Under the pieces are notes generated by a model that saw nothing but the letters and a program-made list of their open reading frames with translations, ran no database searches and was not told the DNA's origin. Below are positions 10,002 through 19,440 of a stretch of 64,000 nucleotides of DNA, piece by piece. The first letter of the stretch is position 1. Every line of letters begins with the position of its first letter. A program made the position numbers and the translations under genes. This DNA comes from Rubrivivax sp. (GTDB lineage: Bacteria > Pseudomonadota > Gammaproteobacteria > Burkholderiales > Burkholderiaceae_C): NCBI GenBank assembly GCA_018780805.1, contig JADMJD010000128.1, positions 1 to 64,000 of the forward strand, in the 5' to 3' direction.

Positions 10002-11177
10002 ATGAGCATCGTTTCCAAAGACACCAGCTTCCTGGGCTACCGCCGCGAAAACGGCCGCGTGGGTGTGCGCAACCACGTCATCATCCTGCCGCTGGACGAC
10101 CTGTCCAACGCCGCCGCCGAGGCCGTGGCCTTTGCCATCAAGGGCACGCTGGCGATCCCGCACCCCTACGGCCGGCTGCAGTTTGGCGCCGACCTGGACC
10201 TGCACTTCCGCACCCTCATCGGCACCGGCTGCAACCCCAACGTCGCGGCCGTGGTCGTGATCGGCATCGAAGACGGCTGGACCAAGAAGGTGGTCGACGG
10301 CATCGCCGCCACCGGCAAACCCGTGGTCGGCTTCGGCATCGAAGGCCATGGCGACCACAGCACCATCCTGAAGGCCAGCAAGGCGGCACGCGAGTACGTG
10401 CAATGGGCCAGCGAAAAACAGCGCGAGGTCTGCCCCATCCACGAACTGTGGGTCAGCACCAAGTGCGGCGAGAGCGACACCACCAGCGGCTGCGGCGCCA
10501 ACCCCACGGTGGGCAACGCCTTCGACAAGCTGCATGCGCTGGGCAGCACCCTGTGTTTCGGCGAGACGACGGAGCTGACCGGCGGTGAACACATCGTCGC
10601 CGCACGCTGCGCGAACGACGAGGTGCGTGCGAAATTCCAGTTCATGTTCGACCGCTACCAGGACGTGATCAACCGCCACAAGACCAGTGACCTGTCGGAC
10701 AGCCAGCCGACCAAGGGCAACATCGCCGGCGGCCTGACCACCATCGAAGAAAAGGCCCTGGGCAACATCCAGAAGATCGGCAAGACCTGCACGGTCGACG
10801 GTGTCATCGATAAAGCTGAGAGGCCCACGCACCCGGGCCTGTGGTTCATGGATTCGTCGTCGGCCGCGGCCGAGATGGTGACGCTGTGCGCCGCCTCGGG
10901 TTACGCGGTGCACTTCTTCCCCACCGGCCAGGGCAACGTGATCGGCAACCCCATCCTGCCGGTCATCAAGATCTGCGCGAACCCGCGCACGGTGCGGCTG
11001 ATGAGCGAGCACATCGACGTCGATTCGTCGGGGCTGCTGCAGCGCGAGATCACGCTCGACCAGGCCGGCGACAAGCTGCTGGAGAACATGCTGCGCACCG
11101 CCAACGGCCGGCTCACCGCGGCGGAGGCGCTGGGGCACCGCGAGTTTGTGTTGACGCGGCTGTACGAGTCGGCATGA
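10002..11177 (+). CDS. suyB: UxaA-family large subunit; probable 3-sulfolactate sulfo-lyase large subunit
   Basis: [21 protein letters not shown]...[22 protein letters not shown]...[15 protein letters not shown] altronate dehydratase/sulfo-lyase family signature; split from the SAF domain; neighbours match slcC/comC. Confidence 0.65.
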   Translation: MSIVSKDTSFLGYRRENGRVGVRNHVIILPLDDLSNAAAEAVAFAIKGTLAIPHPYGRLQFGADLDLHFRTLIGTGCNPNVAAVVVIGIEDGWTKKVVDGIAATGKPVVGFGIEGHGDHSTILKASKAAREYVQWASEKQREVCPIHELWVSTKCGESDTTSGCGANPTVGNAFDKLHALGSTLCFGETTELTGGEHIVAARCANDEVRAKFQFMFDRYQDVINRHKTSDLSDSQPTKGNIAGGLTTIEEKALGNIQKIGKTCTVDGVIDKAERPTHPGLWFMDSSSAAAEMVTLCAASGYAVHFFPTGQGNVIGNPILPVIKICANPRTVRLMSEHIDVDSSGLLQREITLDQAGDKLLENMLRTANGRLTAAEALGHREFVLTRLYESA

Positions 11178-11259
11178 GCCGCGCAGCGCAGGGCCGCCCC
11201 AAACAAGCGGCTGTCCCCCCGGGGGACCGGCAGTGGTACCCCGCTGACGAGGGGTCCAC
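11178..11259 (+). repeat. GC-rich spacer element between suyB-like and slcC-like genes
   Basis: GCCGCGCAGCGCAGGGCCGCCCCAAACAAGCGGCTGTCCCCCCGGGGGACCGG...; bounded by ATGAGC on both sides. Confidence 0.6.
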
Positions 11260-12186
11260 ATGAGCAGGATCGTCATCACGGAGTTCATGGACGCGCCGGC
11301 GGTGGCGCAATTGCAGGCGCGCCATGACGTGCTGTACGACCCGGCGCTGGTGGACGACGCGCCGCGCCTGTTGGTGGAGGCCGCCAAGGCCGACGCCATC
11401 ATCGTGCGCAACCGCACCCAGGTGCGTGGCGAGCTGCTGGCGGCGCTGGCGCGCTGCACCGTGGTCGGCCGCCTGGGCGTGGGCCTGGACAACATCGACG
11501 TGGCGGGCTGCGAGGCGCGTGGCATGCGCGTGATCCCGGCCACCGGCGCGAATGCGCTGTCGGTGGCCGAGTACGTGGTCGGCACCGCGCTGCTGCTGCT
11601 GCGTGGGGCCTACACGGCCACCGCCGAGGTGGCGGCCGGCGCCTGGCCGCGCACCGCCCTGTCCAACGGCCGCGAAGCTGGTGGCCGCACGCTGGGCTTG
11701 GTCGGCTTCGGCTCCATCGGCCAGACCACGGCGGCCCTGGCGCGTGGTCTGGGCATGCGCGTGATCGCCTTCGACGCGATGATGGATGCCGACCACCCGG
11801 TCTTTGCCGATGGGGCCGTGGCCTGTGCCGGGCTGGACGAGGTGCTGCAGACCGCCGACGTGGTCAGTCTGCACTTGCCGCTGCTGGATTCCACCCGCGG
11901 GCTGCTGAACGCCGAGCGTATCGCGGCGATGAAACCCGGTGCGGTGCTGATCAACACGGCGCGCGGTGGCATCGTCGACGAGGTGGCGTTGGCCGAGGCG
12001 CTCAAGCGCGGCCACCTGGGCGGCGCCGCCATCGACGTCTTCGGCACCGAGCCGCTGCCGGCCGCGCTGCATTTCCAGGGCTGCCCGAACCTGGTGCTGA
12101 CACCGCACATCGCCGGCCTCACGGCCGAGGCCAACACGCGTGTCAGCAGCCTGATCGCGCAGCGTGTGCTGGAGGCGCTGGCATGA
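11260..12186 (+). CDS. slcC: D-isomer-specific 2-hydroxyacid dehydrogenase (SerA-like); probable (S)-sulfolactate dehydrogenase
   Basis: NAD-binding LGLVGFGSIGQTTA, NTARGGIVDEVALAEAL, PHIAG motifs; functional name rests on context. Confidence 0.6.
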   Translation: MSRIVITEFMDAPAVAQLQARHDVLYDPALVDDAPRLLVEAAKADAIIVRNRTQVRGELLAALARCTVVGRLGVGLDNIDVAGCEARGMRVIPATGANALSVAEYVVGTALLLLRGAYTATAEVAAGAWPRTALSNGREAGGRTLGLVGFGSIGQTTAALARGLGMRVIAFDAMMDADHPVFADGAVACAGLDEVLQTADVVSLHLPLLDSTRGLLNAERIAAMKPGAVLINTARGGIVDEVALAEALKRGHLGGAAIDVFGTEPLPAALHFQGCPNLVLTPHIAGLTAEANTRVSSLIAQRVLEALA

Positions 12187-13178
12187 GGCTGACGCTGGAC
12201 GAAGCCACCCAGCGCGTGGCCGCTGCGCTGAAGAGCGCCGGTGCCACCGAGGCGATGGCGCAGAGTACCGCGTCGGCGCTTGTGCTGGCCGAGGCCCAGG
12301 GCCTGGGCTCACACGGTTTGTCGCGTGTGGTGCAGTACGCCACGCACCTGCGCAACGGGCGCGTGAACCGCGATGCGGTGCCGCGTGTCGCGCGGCACAA
12401 GGGCGGCGCACTGCTGATCGATGCCGACGAAGGCCTGGCCTTCCCGGCCTGCACGCTGGCCATTGAACAGGCCATCACCGCAGCGCGCAGCCATGGCGTC
12501 GCGTTTGCAGGTGTGGCCAACAGCCACCATTGCGGCGTGGTGGTGGACCACCTGCGCGCCGTGGCCGCGGCCGGCATGGTCGGGCTGGGTTTTGCCAACT
12601 CGCCGGCCGCGATGCCGGCGGCCGGTGGCAAACACCCGGTGTTCGGCACCAACCCGGTGGCAGCGGTCTTCCCGCGCCGGGCGGGCGACCCGCTGATGGT
12701 GGACCTGAGCCTGTCGGAAGTGGCGCGTGGCAAGGTGATGGTCGCGGCCAAACAAGGCCAACCCATCCCGGCAGGATGGGCGCTGGACGCCGACGGCCAG
12801 CCGACCACGGACGCACAAGCGGCCTTGTCGGGTTCGATGTTGCCCATCGGCGCTGCCAGCAGCCCCAAGGGCGCGATGCTGGCGCTGGTGGTCGAACTGC
12901 TGGTCACGGCGCTGATCGGCAGCCAGTTCGGCTTCGAGGCCAGCAGCTTCTTCGTCGACGAAGGCAACCGGCCGCACCTCGGCCAGGCCTTCATCGTTGT
13001 GGACCCGGGCGCCTTGGCCGGCAGCGACGCCTACCTGGACCGTGTCGAGGTGCTGGTCGCCGAGATGCTGACCGACGAGGGCGTGCGTCTGCCCGGTGCG
13101 CGACGGCAGGCCTTGCTGCGCCGGGCCGAGGCAGAAGGCATCGAGGTGGCCGACAGCCTGTTGGTGTCCTGGGGCTGA
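12183..13178 (+). CDS. comC: Ldh-family (malate/L-lactate/sulfolactate) oxidoreductase; probable (R)-sulfolactate dehydrogenase
   Basis: GSHGLSRV, ANSHHCGVV, FGTNPVAAVFP, MVDLSLSEVARGKV, ASSFFVDEG motifs of the ComC/Mdh/YlbC family; ATGA overlap with the upstream gene. Confidence 0.6.
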   Translation: MRLTLDEATQRVAAALKSAGATEAMAQSTASALVLAEAQGLGSHGLSRVVQYATHLRNGRVNRDAVPRVARHKGGALLIDADEGLAFPACTLAIEQAITAARSHGVAFAGVANSHHCGVVVDHLRAVAAAGMVGLGFANSPAAMPAAGGKHPVFGTNPVAAVFPRRAGDPLMVDLSLSEVARGKVMVAAKQGQPIPAGWALDADGQPTTDAQAALSGSMLPIGAASSPKGAMLALVVELLVTALIGSQFGFEASSFFVDEGNRPHLGQAFIVVDPGALAGSDAYLDRVEVLVAEMLTDEGVRLPGARRQALLRRAEAEGIEVADSLLVSWG

Positions 13179-13250
13179 ACTGCATCCACCTGCCGGCGGC
13201 TTGCGTATAGGCTCCGGTCTGCGGCCGACGCCGCATTTCGGAGCCTTTCA

Positions 13251-14147
13251 ATGACCGTTCGCCTGACCCTGTCCCTGCTGGCCGCCGCCATGCTGCTGAG
13301 CGCCTGCGCCGGCCGCGGGCCGCTCACCGCCGCCACCCCCGAGGTGAAAGACCGCCGCGAGGTGGCGGTGGCCGTCACCCAGTCCCACCAACTGATCAGC
13401 TTCAACGCGGCCACGCCCGGCAAGCTGCTGTGGAAGCGCCCAATCACCGGGCTGCAGGCCGGCGAGGTGGTCCTGGGCATCGACTACCGCCAGAAAAACG
13501 ACACGCTGTACGCCCTGGGCAGCAGCGGCCGGCTCTACACCGTGGACACCGACAGCGGCGCGCTCACCCAGGTTGGGGCGCCATTTGCGGTGCCGCTGCA
13601 GGGCACCGAGTTCGGCTTCGACTTCAACCCGACGGTGGACCGCATCCGCGTGGCCAGCTCCACCGGCCAGAACCTGCGCCTGCACCCCGACACCGGCGCC
13701 GTGGTCGACAGCAACGCCGACATGGCGGGGGTGCAGACCGATGGTGCACTGGCCTTCGTGCCCGGTGACCCCAATGCAGCCCGCGGCGCACGGGTCGTTG
13801 CCGCGGCCTACAGCTACAACAAGGTGGACACCAAGATCACCACCAATTACGCCATCGACCAGATGAGTGCGTCGCTGGTGACCCAGGGCACACGCGAAGG
13901 CGTCGCCCCGGTGGTGTCGCCCAACACCGGCCGGCTGATGACGGTGGGCGCGCTGAACGTCGGCCCCTTCGAGACCGCAGCCTTCGACATCCACGTGCTC
14001 ACCGACCTGGGTTTTGCTGCACTGAGCGGGCGGGACGGCACGGTCAGCCGCTGGATCGAAATCGACTTGAAGACCGGCGCCGGCCGCGTCATCGGCACCA
14101 TCGCCGGTGGCGAAGGCGTGCGCGCCATCGCGTTCGAGAGCTTCTGA
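13251..14147 (+). CDS. DUF4394-domain lipoprotein
   Basis: Lipobox LLSACAG; LISFNAATPG...VLGIDYRQKNDTLYALGSSGRLYTVD pattern typical of DUF4394. Confidence 0.75.
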   Translation: MTVRLTLSLLAAAMLLSACAGRGPLTAATPEVKDRREVAVAVTQSHQLISFNAATPGKLLWKRPITGLQAGEVVLGIDYRQKNDTLYALGSSGRLYTVDTDSGALTQVGAPFAVPLQGTEFGFDFNPTVDRIRVASSTGQNLRLHPDTGAVVDSNADMAGVQTDGALAFVPGDPNAARGARVVAAAYSYNKVDTKITTNYAIDQMSASLVTQGTREGVAPVVSPNTGRLMTVGALNVGPFETAAFDIHVLTDLGFAALSGRDGTVSRWIEIDLKTGAGRVIGTIAGGEGVRAIAFESF

Positions 14148-14162
14148 CCGGCCGCAGCTGAT

Positions 14163-14912
14163 TCAACGCGCCGCGCAGACGCTGCACGCAGCGTTGCGCG
14201 GCGTTTTCACCTCGGTCCACTCCATCGCCCGTGCGTCCAGCATCATCAGCCGCCCGGCCAGTGGCTGGCCGATGCCTGCCACCAGCTTCAGCGCCTCGGC
14301 CGCCTGCACGCTGCCGATGATGCCCACCAGCGGCGCAAACACACCCATCGTCGCGCAGGCCACTTCTTCATAGTCGGCCTCGGGTGGGAACAGGCAGGCG
14401 TAACACGGTGCCGCGGCCACCCGGCTGTCGTACACCGACACCTGGCCGTCGAAGCCGATGGCCGCACCGCTGACCAGCGGCTTGTGGTGTTTCACGCAGG
14501 CGGCGTTGACGGCGTGCCGGGTGCGGAAGTTGTCGCTGCAGTCCAGCACCACATCGGCCTGCGGCACCAACTCGTCCAGCAGGGTGGCGTCCACACGCTG
14601 CTGCAGCGCGGTGATCTGCAGGCCGGGATCGATGGCCTGCAAGGTCTGGCGCGCGGAATCGGCTTTTGGATGGCCGATGCGGTCGTGCCGGTGCACGATC
14701 TGGCGCTGCAGGTTGGTCAGGTCCACGGTGTCGTGGTCGCAGATCGTCATCCTGCCGATGCCGGCCGTGCCCAGGTACAGCGCCACCGGCGAGCCCAGGC
14801 CACCGGCGCCGATGATCAGCGCGTGCGCGTCGTTCAACCGCTGCTGGCCTTCGATGCCGATGTCGTCCAGCAGGATGTGGCGCGAGTAGCGCAGCAGTTG
14901 TTCGTCGTTCAT
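14163..14912 (-). CDS. moeB: ThiF/MoeB-family adenylyltransferase
   Basis: LLRYSRHILLDDIGIEGQQRLNDAHALIIGAGGLGSPVALYLGTAGIG, DVVLDCSDNFRTRHAVN; start MNDEQLLRYSRH. Confidence 0.85.
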   Translation of the reverse strand: MNDEQLLRYSRHILLDDIGIEGQQRLNDAHALIIGAGGLGSPVALYLGTAGIGRMTICDHDTVDLTNLQRQIVHRHDRIGHPKADSARQTLQAIDPGLQITALQQRVDATLLDELVPQADVVLDCSDNFRTRHAVNAACVKHHKPLVSGAAIGFDGQVSVYDSRVAAAPCYACLFPPEADYEEVACATMGVFAPLVGIIGSVQAAEALKLVAGIGQPLAGRLMMLDARAMEWTEVKTPRNAACSVCAAR

Positions 14913-14943
14913 GCCGCCATGCTTCACAAGCTCTCAGACCATG

Positions 14944-14971
14944 AAAAAGGGCCCGCACTGGGCGGGCCCTT
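14944..14971 (-). terminator. Rho-independent terminator downstream of the S41 protease gene
   Basis: Stem AGGGCCCGC/GCGGGCCCT with short loop, followed by a T-run on the minus strand. Confidence 0.8.
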
Positions 14972-14989
14972 GGATGCGGAGCGCTGAGC

Positions 14990-16432
14990 TTAGCGCTTGG
15001 CCGGCTCGGCCGCTTCGGCCTGGCGTTCGGTGACGGTCTTGCTGGCCACCACCGGCAGGCCGCGCAGCTGGTTCAGCGCCTGCTGCAGAGGGAAGTCTTC
15101 GGTGCTGCCGAACTCGGGCAGCGGCTTGGGCGGCTCCTTGCTCTTGGCCAACTGCTCTTCCACCTTGCGGCGCGCTTCTTCACGCGCCTTGCTGGCGGCG
15201 TCGTCCTTCTTCTCGTCGGCACCTTGCAGGTGTTTTTCGAGGTCGGCCTCGCGCATGCGCAGCGCGGCGTAGACGTTGCCGTCGGCGGTTTCGTCCAGCC
15301 AGATGTCGGGCACGATGCCCTTGGCCTGGATGGAGCGGCCGGACGGCGTGAAATAACGCGCGGTGGTGATCTTCAGCGCGGTGTCGGCCGTCAGCGGGCG
15401 CACGGTCTGCACCGAGCCCTTGCCGAAGGTTTGCGCACCCATGATGGTGGCGCGTTTGTGGTCTTGCAGCGCACCGGCGACGATCTCGCTGGCGCTGGCC
15501 GAACCTTCGTTCACCAGCACCACCAGCGGCACGGTCTTCAGCGCGGCCGGCAGGCGGCGCAGCGGGTCACCGGCACCGCGGCGGGCGTAGTGTTCCGGCG
15601 TGGCGCGGAAGGTGGCGCGCGACTCGTCAATCTGGCCGTTGGTGGTGACGACCACCGTGCCCTCGGGCAGGAAAGCCGCCGACAGCGCCACGGCGCCGTC
15701 CAGCAGGCCACCTGGGTCGTTGCGCAGATCGAGCACCAGGCCCTTGAGGTTGGGGTCCTGCTTGTAGAGCTCTTCCACCTTGCGGGCGAAATCGTCCACC
15801 GTGCGGTCCTGGAACTGGCTCACGCGCACCCAGCCGTAACCCGGGTCGACCAGCTTGGCCCGCACACTCTGCATGCGGATCTCTTCGCGCACGATGGTGA
15901 CCGGGAAGCTGCGGTTCTCCAGCTTGCGGAAAACCGTGAGCTGCACCTTGGTGTTGGGGTCGCCGCGCATGCGCTTGACGGCCTGGTCGACCGTGAGGCC
16001 CTTGACCGCGGTGTCGTCGATGCGGGTGATCAGGTCGCCGGACTTCAGGCCGGCGCGGAAGGCGGGTGAACCTTCGATGGGCGACACGACCTTGACCAGG
16101 CCGTCTTCCATGCCCATCTCGATGCCGATGCCGACAAACTTCCCGCCGGTGCCTTCGCGGAATTCCTTGTAGCTCTTCTTGTCGAAGTACTGCGAGTGCG
16201 GGTCCAGCCCGGACACCATGCCGCTGATGGCGTCGGAGATCAGCTTCTTCTCGTCCACCGCCTCGACGTAATCGTTCTTGACGATGCCGAAGACGGCCGC
16301 GAGTTGCTGCATCTCTTCCAGCGGCAGCGGCCCGAGCGTGCTGCGGGCCGTGGCCTGCAGTTGCATCGTGGTCAACGCGCCAGCGACGGCACCCACGGCC
16401 AGAAGGCCCACGACCTTGAAATTGCCACTCAT
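14990..16432 (-). CDS. S41-family carboxy-terminal processing peptidase (CtpA/Prc-like)
   Basis: PDZ domain GIGIEMGMEDGLVKVVSPIEGSPAFRAGLKSGDLI and catalytic region VNEGSASASEIVAGALQDHKRATIMGAQTFGKGSVQ. Confidence 0.93.
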   Translation of the reverse strand: MSGNFKVVGLLAVGAVAGALTTMQLQATARSTLGPLPLEEMQQLAAVFGIVKNDYVEAVDEKKLISDAISGMVSGLDPHSQYFDKKSYKEFREGTGGKFVGIGIEMGMEDGLVKVVSPIEGSPAFRAGLKSGDLITRIDDTAVKGLTVDQAVKRMRGDPNTKVQLTVFRKLENRSFPVTIVREEIRMQSVRAKLVDPGYGWVRVSQFQDRTVDDFARKVEELYKQDPNLKGLVLDLRNDPGGLLDGAVALSAAFLPEGTVVVTTNGQIDESRATFRATPEHYARRGAGDPLRRLPAALKTVPLVVLVNEGSASASEIVAGALQDHKRATIMGAQTFGKGSVQTVRPLTADTALKITTARYFTPSGRSIQAKGIVPDIWLDETADGNVYAALRMREADLEKHLQGADEKKDDAASKAREEARRKVEEQLAKSKEPPKPLPEFGSTEDFPLQQALNQLRGLPVVASKTVTERQAEAAEPAKR

Positions 16433-16514
16433 GCGTTCACACCTTTCGGCCACGACGTCCGATGTTCCAGTATAGAACCGGTCCCTCCTTCCGAGGATGT
16501 CCGGGGTGCAAAGT

Positions 16515-17615
16515 TCACCCCCGGGCTGCGTGGGTTTCCGGTGTTTCGCGGGGGAAGGTCACGACATGGTCGACCGCGGGGCGGATGCCGATCCACTCGC
16601 CCAGCGCGTGGTCGTGGTGTGAGGGCACGTGGGCCAGCACCTGCTCGCCCGTGGCCAGGCGCAGCGTGTACAGGAACTCCGAGCCGCGGAAGGCCTTGCG
16701 TTCGATCCGGGCTTTCACCGGGCTCGCGTCGTCGTGCACCACGTCGTCGGCGCGCAGCAGCAGGTCGCACTGGCCGCTGGGGTAGGCACTGGGCAGCGGG
16801 CATTCGGCCGGGTCGTCCAGCTCGCCAAAGGGTGTGTGCACACACGGGCCATGCGCGCAGGCCACGATCTCCGCCGGCGTGAACACCCCGTGGCCGATGA
16901 AACGGGCCACGAAGCGGCTGGCCGGGCGGTGGTACAGCGTGTAGGCGTCGCCCCACTGCTCCAGCCGGCCGGCGTTCATCACGCCGATCACGTCGCCCAG
17001 CGCAAAGGCCTCCATCTGGTCGTGCGTGACAAACAGGGCCGTCGTGCCGCTGGCCTTCAGGATCGCGCGCAACTCCTGCGCCAGGTGCTCACGCAGGTCC
17101 ACGTCCAGGCTGGAAAAGGGTTCGTCCAGCAGCAGCAGCCGCGGCTGCGGCGCCAGCGCACGCGCCAGCGCGATGCGCTGCTGCTGGCCGCCGGAGAGCT
17201 GGTGCGGCGCGCGTTTGGCGGCGTGCGCCAGGCCCACCAGGTCCAGCATGGCCTGCACGCGGGCCAGCCGCTCGGCGCGCGGCAGGTGGGCCAGGCCGAA
17301 GCCGATGTTGTGTGCCACGCTGAGGTGCGGGAACAGCGCGTAGTCCTGGAACACCATGCCGATGCGGCGTTCTTCCGGCGGCAGGTGCAGGCCGGTGGCG
17401 GCGTCGTCCAGCAGGTGGCCACCCACGCTGATGCGGCCGGCGCTGCAGCGTTCCAGCCCGGCCACGGCGCGCAGCAGCGAGGTCTTGCCGCAGCCCGAGG
17501 GGCCGATCAACACGCCGATCTCGCCGGCCGCCAGGCCGAAGCTGGCGGCTTCGACTGCGGCGCGGCTGTCGCGCTTGCCGTAGCGCACGGTGACGGCATC
17601 GACCTGCAGGAACAT
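16515..17615 (-). CDS. ABC transporter ATP-binding protein (FbpC/PotA-like, probably iron)
   Basis: Walker A GPSGCGKTS, LSGGQQQRIALARAL, LLLLDEPFSSLD; true start MFLQVDAVTVRYG at 17615. Confidence 0.85.
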   Translation of the reverse strand: MFLQVDAVTVRYGKRDSRAAVEAASFGLAAGEIGVLIGPSGCGKTSLLRAVAGLERCSAGRISVGGHLLDDAATGLHLPPEERRIGMVFQDYALFPHLSVAHNIGFGLAHLPRAERLARVQAMLDLVGLAHAAKRAPHQLSGGQQQRIALARALAPQPRLLLLDEPFSSLDVDLREHLAQELRAILKASGTTALFVTHDQMEAFALGDVIGVMNAGRLEQWGDAYTLYHRPASRFVARFIGHGVFTPAEIVACAHGPCVHTPFGELDDPAECPLPSAYPSGQCDLLLRADDVVHDDASPVKARIERKAFRGSEFLYTLRLATGEQVLAHVPSHHDHALGEWIGIRPAVDHVVTFPRETPETHAARG

Positions 17616-17706
17616 GGGCCTATCATAGCGACCGCGGCGGAATGAAACCCGTTCGCATCCATCGCCTTCGCGTCGTCGTCGTTTTCCCAAGCCGTTCCAC
17701 CCCGTC

Positions 17707-19326
17707 TTGCGCCGTCTGCTGACCTTGTTGTGCCTGCTGCTGGCGCTGCCCGTCCTGGGCGTCCTGGCGGCCTGGTTGGCGCTGGATGCTGCGGCGCTGG
17801 CCACCTTGTCGCACCAGTTCGGCACCGTGCTTCCGGGCTATGCGCTGCAGTCGGCGGTGCTCACCGGGGGTGTGGCGCTGGGTGTGATGGTGCTGGGCAC
17901 GCTGACGGCGGCGGCCGTCACCCTCTTCGATTTCCCGGGCCGGCGTGTCTTCGAATGGGCGCTGCTGCTGCCGCTGGCGATGCCGGCCTACGTGCTGGCC
18001 TACGCCTGGACCGACGCGCTGCAGTTCAGCGGCCCGCTGCAGACCGTGCTGCGGGCGGCCACCGGCGCCCAGGGCGCGCTGTGGCCTGACGTGCGCAGCC
18101 TGGGCGGCGCCATCGTGCTGTTTGTGCTGGTGCTGTACCCGTACGTCTACCTGCTCACGCGCACGGCGTTGGGTGAACGGGCGGCGCAGTTGCTGGAGGC
18201 GGCGCGCCTGCTGGGCGCCGGGCTGCGCCGCCGCACGCTGGGCATCGCACTGCCGCTGGCGCGGCCCGCCATCACGGCGGGCGTGGCGCTCGCGGTGATG
18301 GAGACGCTGGCCGATTACGGCGTCGGCGCCTATTTCGGCCTCACCACGTTTTCCACCGGCATCTTCAAGGCCTGGCTGGTGATGGACGACCGCGTGGCCG
18401 CGGCGCAGCTGGCCTCGGTTCTGCTGGTGGTGGTGGGCATGCTGCTGTGGGTGGAGCGGCGCGCGCAGCATCGCATGCGTTACACCACCACGCGCCGCAG
18501 CGGCGGCGCGGCCGAAGCCGAGCCGCTGCGCCTGCGCGGGGGGGCCGCGGCGCTGGCCGTCGTGGTCTGCGCGCTGCCGGTGCTGCTGGGTTTTGTGCTG
18601 CCGGTGGGCTGGCTGGGCTGGATGCTGGTGCAGGAAGTGCGCTACAGCGAGTTTGGCCTGCCGCTGGCGCGTTTTGCCGGCTGGGCCTGGGCCAGCTTCC
18701 GGCTGGCGGGCATGGCTGCGCTGCTGGCCACCGCGCTGGCGCTGGCGCTGGGTTTTGCGCTGCGGCCAGTGGGCGGCAGCGCCGGGCGCGGCACGCTGGC
18801 GCCGGCGGCCGGGTTGCTGTCGCTGGGTTATGCGGTGCCGGGCGCGGTGATGGCGGTGGGCGTGCTGGCGCCCGTGGGCCTGCTGCAGGCGGCCTGGCCT
18901 GGCCTGCCGGTGACGGCGGTGGTCACCGGCACCGTCTTCGGCCTGGTGTTTGCGTACCTGGCGCGGTTCTCGGCCGTGGCGCTGCAGTCGGTGCAGGCCG
19001 GTTATGCCCGCATCAGCCCCAATGTCGATGAAACCGCGCGGCTGCTGGGCACCGGCCGGTGGCGGCTGTTCGGCCGCCTGCACCTGCCGCTGCTGCAGCG
19101 CTCGGCGGCCGCAGCGGCCCTGCTGGTGTTCGTGGACGTGATGAAGGAGCTGCCCGCCACCTTGATGTTGCGCCCCTTCGGCAGCGACACGCTGGCCGTG
19201 GTGGCCTACAACTTTGCGCGCGACGAACGCCTGGGCGAAGCCGCCCTGCCGTCGCTGGCCATCGTGGTGGTGGGGCTGATCCCGGTGCTGCTGCTGTCGC
19301 GGGCGATGCGCGCCGAGCGGCGCTGA
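17707..19326 (+). CDS. Two-domain ABC transporter permease (FbpB/iron-type)
   Basis: 539 aa, about 12 hydrophobic segments with duplicated permease domains; EAARLLGAGLRRRTLGIALPLARPAI and ETARLLGTGRWRLFGRLHLPLL loops; TTG start proposed. Confidence 0.85.
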   Translation: MRRLLTLLCLLLALPVLGVLAAWLALDAAALATLSHQFGTVLPGYALQSAVLTGGVALGVMVLGTLTAAAVTLFDFPGRRVFEWALLLPLAMPAYVLAYAWTDALQFSGPLQTVLRAATGAQGALWPDVRSLGGAIVLFVLVLYPYVYLLTRTALGERAAQLLEAARLLGAGLRRRTLGIALPLARPAITAGVALAVMETLADYGVGAYFGLTTFSTGIFKAWLVMDDRVAAAQLASVLLVVVGMLLWVERRAQHRMRYTTTRRSGGAAEAEPLRLRGGAAALAVVVCALPVLLGFVLPVGWLGWMLVQEVRYSEFGLPLARFAGWAWASFRLAGMAALLATALALALGFALRPVGGSAGRGTLAPAAGLLSLGYAVPGAVMAVGVLAPVGLLQAAWPGLPVTAVVTGTVFGLVFAYLARFSAVALQSVQAGYARISPNVDETARLLGTGRWRLFGRLHLPLLQRSAAAAALLVFVDVMKELPATLMLRPFGSDTLAVVAYNFARDERLGEAALPSLAIVVVGLIPVLLLSRAMRAERR

Positions 19327-19440
19327 CCACGCGCCCCGGCCGGGGCGCTTGTAACCTGCCCCGCCGGGGCGCAGGCGCCGGCCGCCGGAAATTCTGCCGG
19401 GGCCCATGTATCGGCCGGCGAGGCAGGTGCTCTGTGCGGC

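Noticed and set aside
9720-11585. 621-aa minus-strand ORF
   Set aside because: Antisense to suyA/suyB-like genes; no domain signal
17642-17722. 26-aa leader-like ORF (MKPVRIHRLRVVVVFPSRSTPSCAVC) overlapping the iron-type permease start
   Set aside because: Only a short frame with weak RBS context; permease start itself uncertain, so a leader peptide cannot be supported
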